NCBI GenBank assembly: GCA_001598975.1
Contig: BBXU01000091.1
Span: forward strand, 1 to 33,434
Length of the DNA: 33,434 bases
Direction of reading: 5' to 3'
DNA from: Parachlorella kessleri
Lineage: Eukaryota; Chlorophyta; Trebouxiophyceae; Chlorellales; Chlorellaceae
The notes beneath the pieces are model-generated. The model saw only the letters and a program-made list of their open reading frames with translations, did not search any database and had not been told where the DNA came from. The position numbers and the translations under genes are program-made. This document shows positions 31,470 to 33,434 of the stretch, piece after piece (the stretch's first letter is position 1; each line of letters starts with the position of its first letter).

Positions 31470-32270
31470 TCTCTTGAGGGCTGCAGGCAGCCTGAATGTG
31501 TGTTTGGGCTGCTTTGTATGCTGTCCTAGGGGATTCCGGCTGGGTGAACACAATGTGTACAATGTGTGTATAGTCCTCCCGCTTTCATTGAATGCTTCAG
31601 TACATGTATCACTGATGAACGGCCATATTAAGTCACTAACGGAGAATTCTCATTCAGAAACAGGATATCAGACCTGCAGGGTGGCCCTGGCTGTGGCCTC
31701 ACAGAAGGCGAGAGCTTGCCGTAAGCTCATGTTCTGGCAGGTCCAAGTTCACATATTTGATAGCATGCAAAAACCATATGTAGCAGTTCGTAAAGAGCTT
31801 GCTTAGACAGTACCGGTAACCTCCCAGGCACCACAGAACAGGCTTACTTACATATGCATGAATGTTAGGCCCGCGTTGCCTAGCTGGCGTATCTAGTCTG
31901 CCTGCCTCACCAAGGGCTCATGCCATGGGAACAACAGCTCACGCTGCAGTGGGCAACAACGCGCAGGGGCAGCGGCAGGCTGTGGAGCACGGCACGCATT
32001 AGGCAGCCGGCCGGCAGGGCAGAAGTCCGGGCCGCAGCATGCACAGCACGGTGTGCAGCAGCAGGGGAGCTCAGCAGGGTGGTGCAGCCCACACCAGCAG
32101 CCGCGGGCAGGTGCAGGGAGCACCCCTAGCGTCCATCAGCTCACCGTAGCTTACACCCATCACCAGCACCACCTGTCAGCGAGCATTAACAGCCGCGTGG
32201 CGGCGGGCGCGCCAGCACTTCGGGGCCGACATGAAGAGGAAAACTGACCAACAAAGGCACGGGGTCTCAC

Positions 32271-33152
32271 AGCTCCCCCCCATGCTGGACCCCTGCCTCT
32301 GCCCCGGCTCCAGCCCCCCCCTGCCCTGCATCCTCCCTGCTGTGCTGTGCCCCGCCAGGCACCCCTGACCGTCTCTGAGCACCCGTGGCTCTTCCCTCGC
32401 CCTCATAGTCTTCGACAGCGTCCTCCTCCTCCCCCTCCTCCTCCTCCTCGTCTGCATCAGCGGCCATTGCCCGCTTCTCAAGCGGCTGCCCGGACCTGCT
32501 GGCATCCCCCAGAGGGCACCCCAGGCGGCGGGCCGCGTGCAGGCAGTCTGCCATCTTGCCGGCTGCCTGCTGCTGGTCTGCCGGGCTGAGGGCAGGCGCC
32601 GAGCTGAGGGCTTGGAAGACTGCGCACATGTCCAGCTGCGACAGGTAAAGCCGGGGCAGGGGGAGGGGGAGGGGGCATGAGCTGCTGAGACGCTCAAGAA
32701 GGGAAGGCCATGAGCAGCACGCAGGGCAGTCGGGTGCCAGCCCCGTGCTAAGGGCGCTTCCTTACAAGCAAAAGCAGCAAATGGAACACCCGTGAACGCT
32801 GCGGGCGCGCCGGGTGCAAAAGCACCGCTCATTTCCACCAGTGATGGTGGCTCACTGCGAATGCAGGCTCTCTCACATGAGTGCGATGCGACCCCTCCAG
32901 CCAACTGCAGTCGCTACTCCATGACCTGCCATGCCACGCTTTGCATGCAGCGGAGCACAGCACAGCACGCGACCCCATGCACCGCACCTGCAGGATGCAG
33001 TCTGCCCGGATGACCCTGCCCTCGGGGCTCTGGAGCCCGCCGGCCACCTCCGGCCGTGTGGCAAACTCCAAGCCCCGCTGGAAGGCGCCCAGCGCGCCCT
33101 CTATGGCGGCTTCCAGGGTCAGGGGCTGGCCATCCAGCCCCAGCCTGTCCAC
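32271..33152 (-). CDS. unrecognised protein, internal exons (5' end beyond the window, 3' end unresolved)
   Basis: I do not recognise this gene. Two exons are supportable. The first, 32988-33152 (55 codons, phase 0), is bounded by CTCCAG and CAG/GTGCGG. It contains LDGQPLTLEAAIEGALGAF and a segment ending RVIRADCILQ. The second starts at 32635 with LDMCAVFQALSSAP after CTGTCGCAG. It continues through a helical segment (GKMADCLHAARRLGCPLGDA) into an acidic run, EEEEEGEEEDAVEDYEGEG. Its end is unclear: a strong donor-like GTGAGA follows 32271, but earlier GT donors in the tail would join a possible exon at about 32081-32173 reading VVLVMGVSYGELMDARG. The helical parts and acidic tail give no function. 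Upstream exons must lie beyond 33152 and probably outside the window. Confidence 0.5.
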
Positions 33153-33434
33153 CTGGAGCAGCAGGGGAGCAGGAGGAAGGATGGGCTAGTGTAGGAGGAC
33201 AGGACGGATACATCCCTACCCTGCCCATGTCCCTGCCAACCTCGCTGCCCTGCCCACCCGCCGGCCCTGCAGTGTCTGCCTCACCAGCCCTTGTTCCAAG
33301 GCTACCTCCAATCCTACCTGTCCTGCTGTGCACCCCTACCAACAGTATACCGCATGCCGCCCTGTCAGTACAGTCATCTCTGCCACCCCTCGTTTTGCAG
33401 TATCTGCGACACCTCCAACAAATGCTGTCGCCCT
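33153..33434 (-). other. probable intron of the unknown minus-strand gene
   Basis: On the minus strand this ends in a pyrimidine-rich tract and CTCCAG at 33153-33158, directly before the exon at 33152. No coding character is visible to the window end. Confidence 0.45.

Larger units (their letters stand above)
30803..32080. other. intergenic region: PLAC8 3' UTR and 3' side of the unknown minus-strand gene
   Basis: This stretch contains R1 repeat copies 3 and 4 and a candidate poly(A) signal at 31465-31469. It may also hold the last, unresolved exons of the minus-strand gene to the right (about 31900-32170). No other coding sequence is supported. Confidence 0.5.

Noticed and set aside
32421..32456. 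CTC/CTCC-rich tract, considered as a CRISPR-like or regulatory repeat
   Set aside because: It is a simple triplet run encoding the poly-Glu segment of the minus-strand protein, with no spacer structure.

Overview
This window is nuclear DNA from a green alga (Chlorophyta). The genes are dense and GC-rich, with many short introns that mostly follow GT-AG rules. One gene encodes an LHCII chlorophyll a/b protein carrying the WYGPxR trimer motif. Two others, FZL and CURT1, are typical of chloroplasts, and pentamers matching the green-algal poly(A) signal TGTAA lie downstream of several genes. I see no bacterial operon structure, tRNA, rRNA, CRISPR array or intact transposon. The species cannot be fixed from sequence alone.

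Layout, left to right: (1) 222-1953 (+), the 3' part of a GDP-fucose O-fucosyltransferase-like gene; (2) 3139-4952 (-), the mitochondrial ATP synthase assembly factor ATP10; (3) 6276-8309 (-), a complete six-exon LHCII gene of 245 aa; (4) 9556-12638 (-), CNX2/MoaA, a molybdenum-cofactor enzyme with seven exons and 476 aa; (5) 13806-17524 or 17692 (-), a three-RRM RNA-binding protein with nine exons; (6) 18139-25399 (+), FZL, a chloroplast dynamin-like GTPase with 15 exons and 993 aa; (7) 26962-28569 (-), CURT1, with six exons and 144 aa; (8) 28864-30802 (+), a PLAC8-domain protein with four exons and 383 aa; (9) about 32271-33152 and beyond (-), part of an unrecognised gene.

I rebuilt the exons by hand from splice sites, and every junction in genes 1-8 keeps the reading phase. 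Only the N-termini of ATP10 and the RRM protein remain uncertain. Two introns (genes 1 and 5) appear to begin with GC instead of GT.

Functionally, three genes concern thylakoids. LHCII stacks and populates the grana, FZL remodels thylakoids, and CURT1 bends grana margins. FZL and CURT1 are direct convergent neighbours. ATP10 and CNX2 both act in mitochondria. CURT1 and PLAC8 share a 294-bp divergent promoter region, and FZL and the RRM gene share another. A dispersed non-coding repeat of roughly 75-90 bp occurs near 5.5 kb and again near 31 kb. I found no convincing new multi-gene system. The most notable items are the FZL-CURT1 pairing, the repeat family, the GC-AG introns, the PLAC8 protein's long tail and the unknown gene at the right edge.
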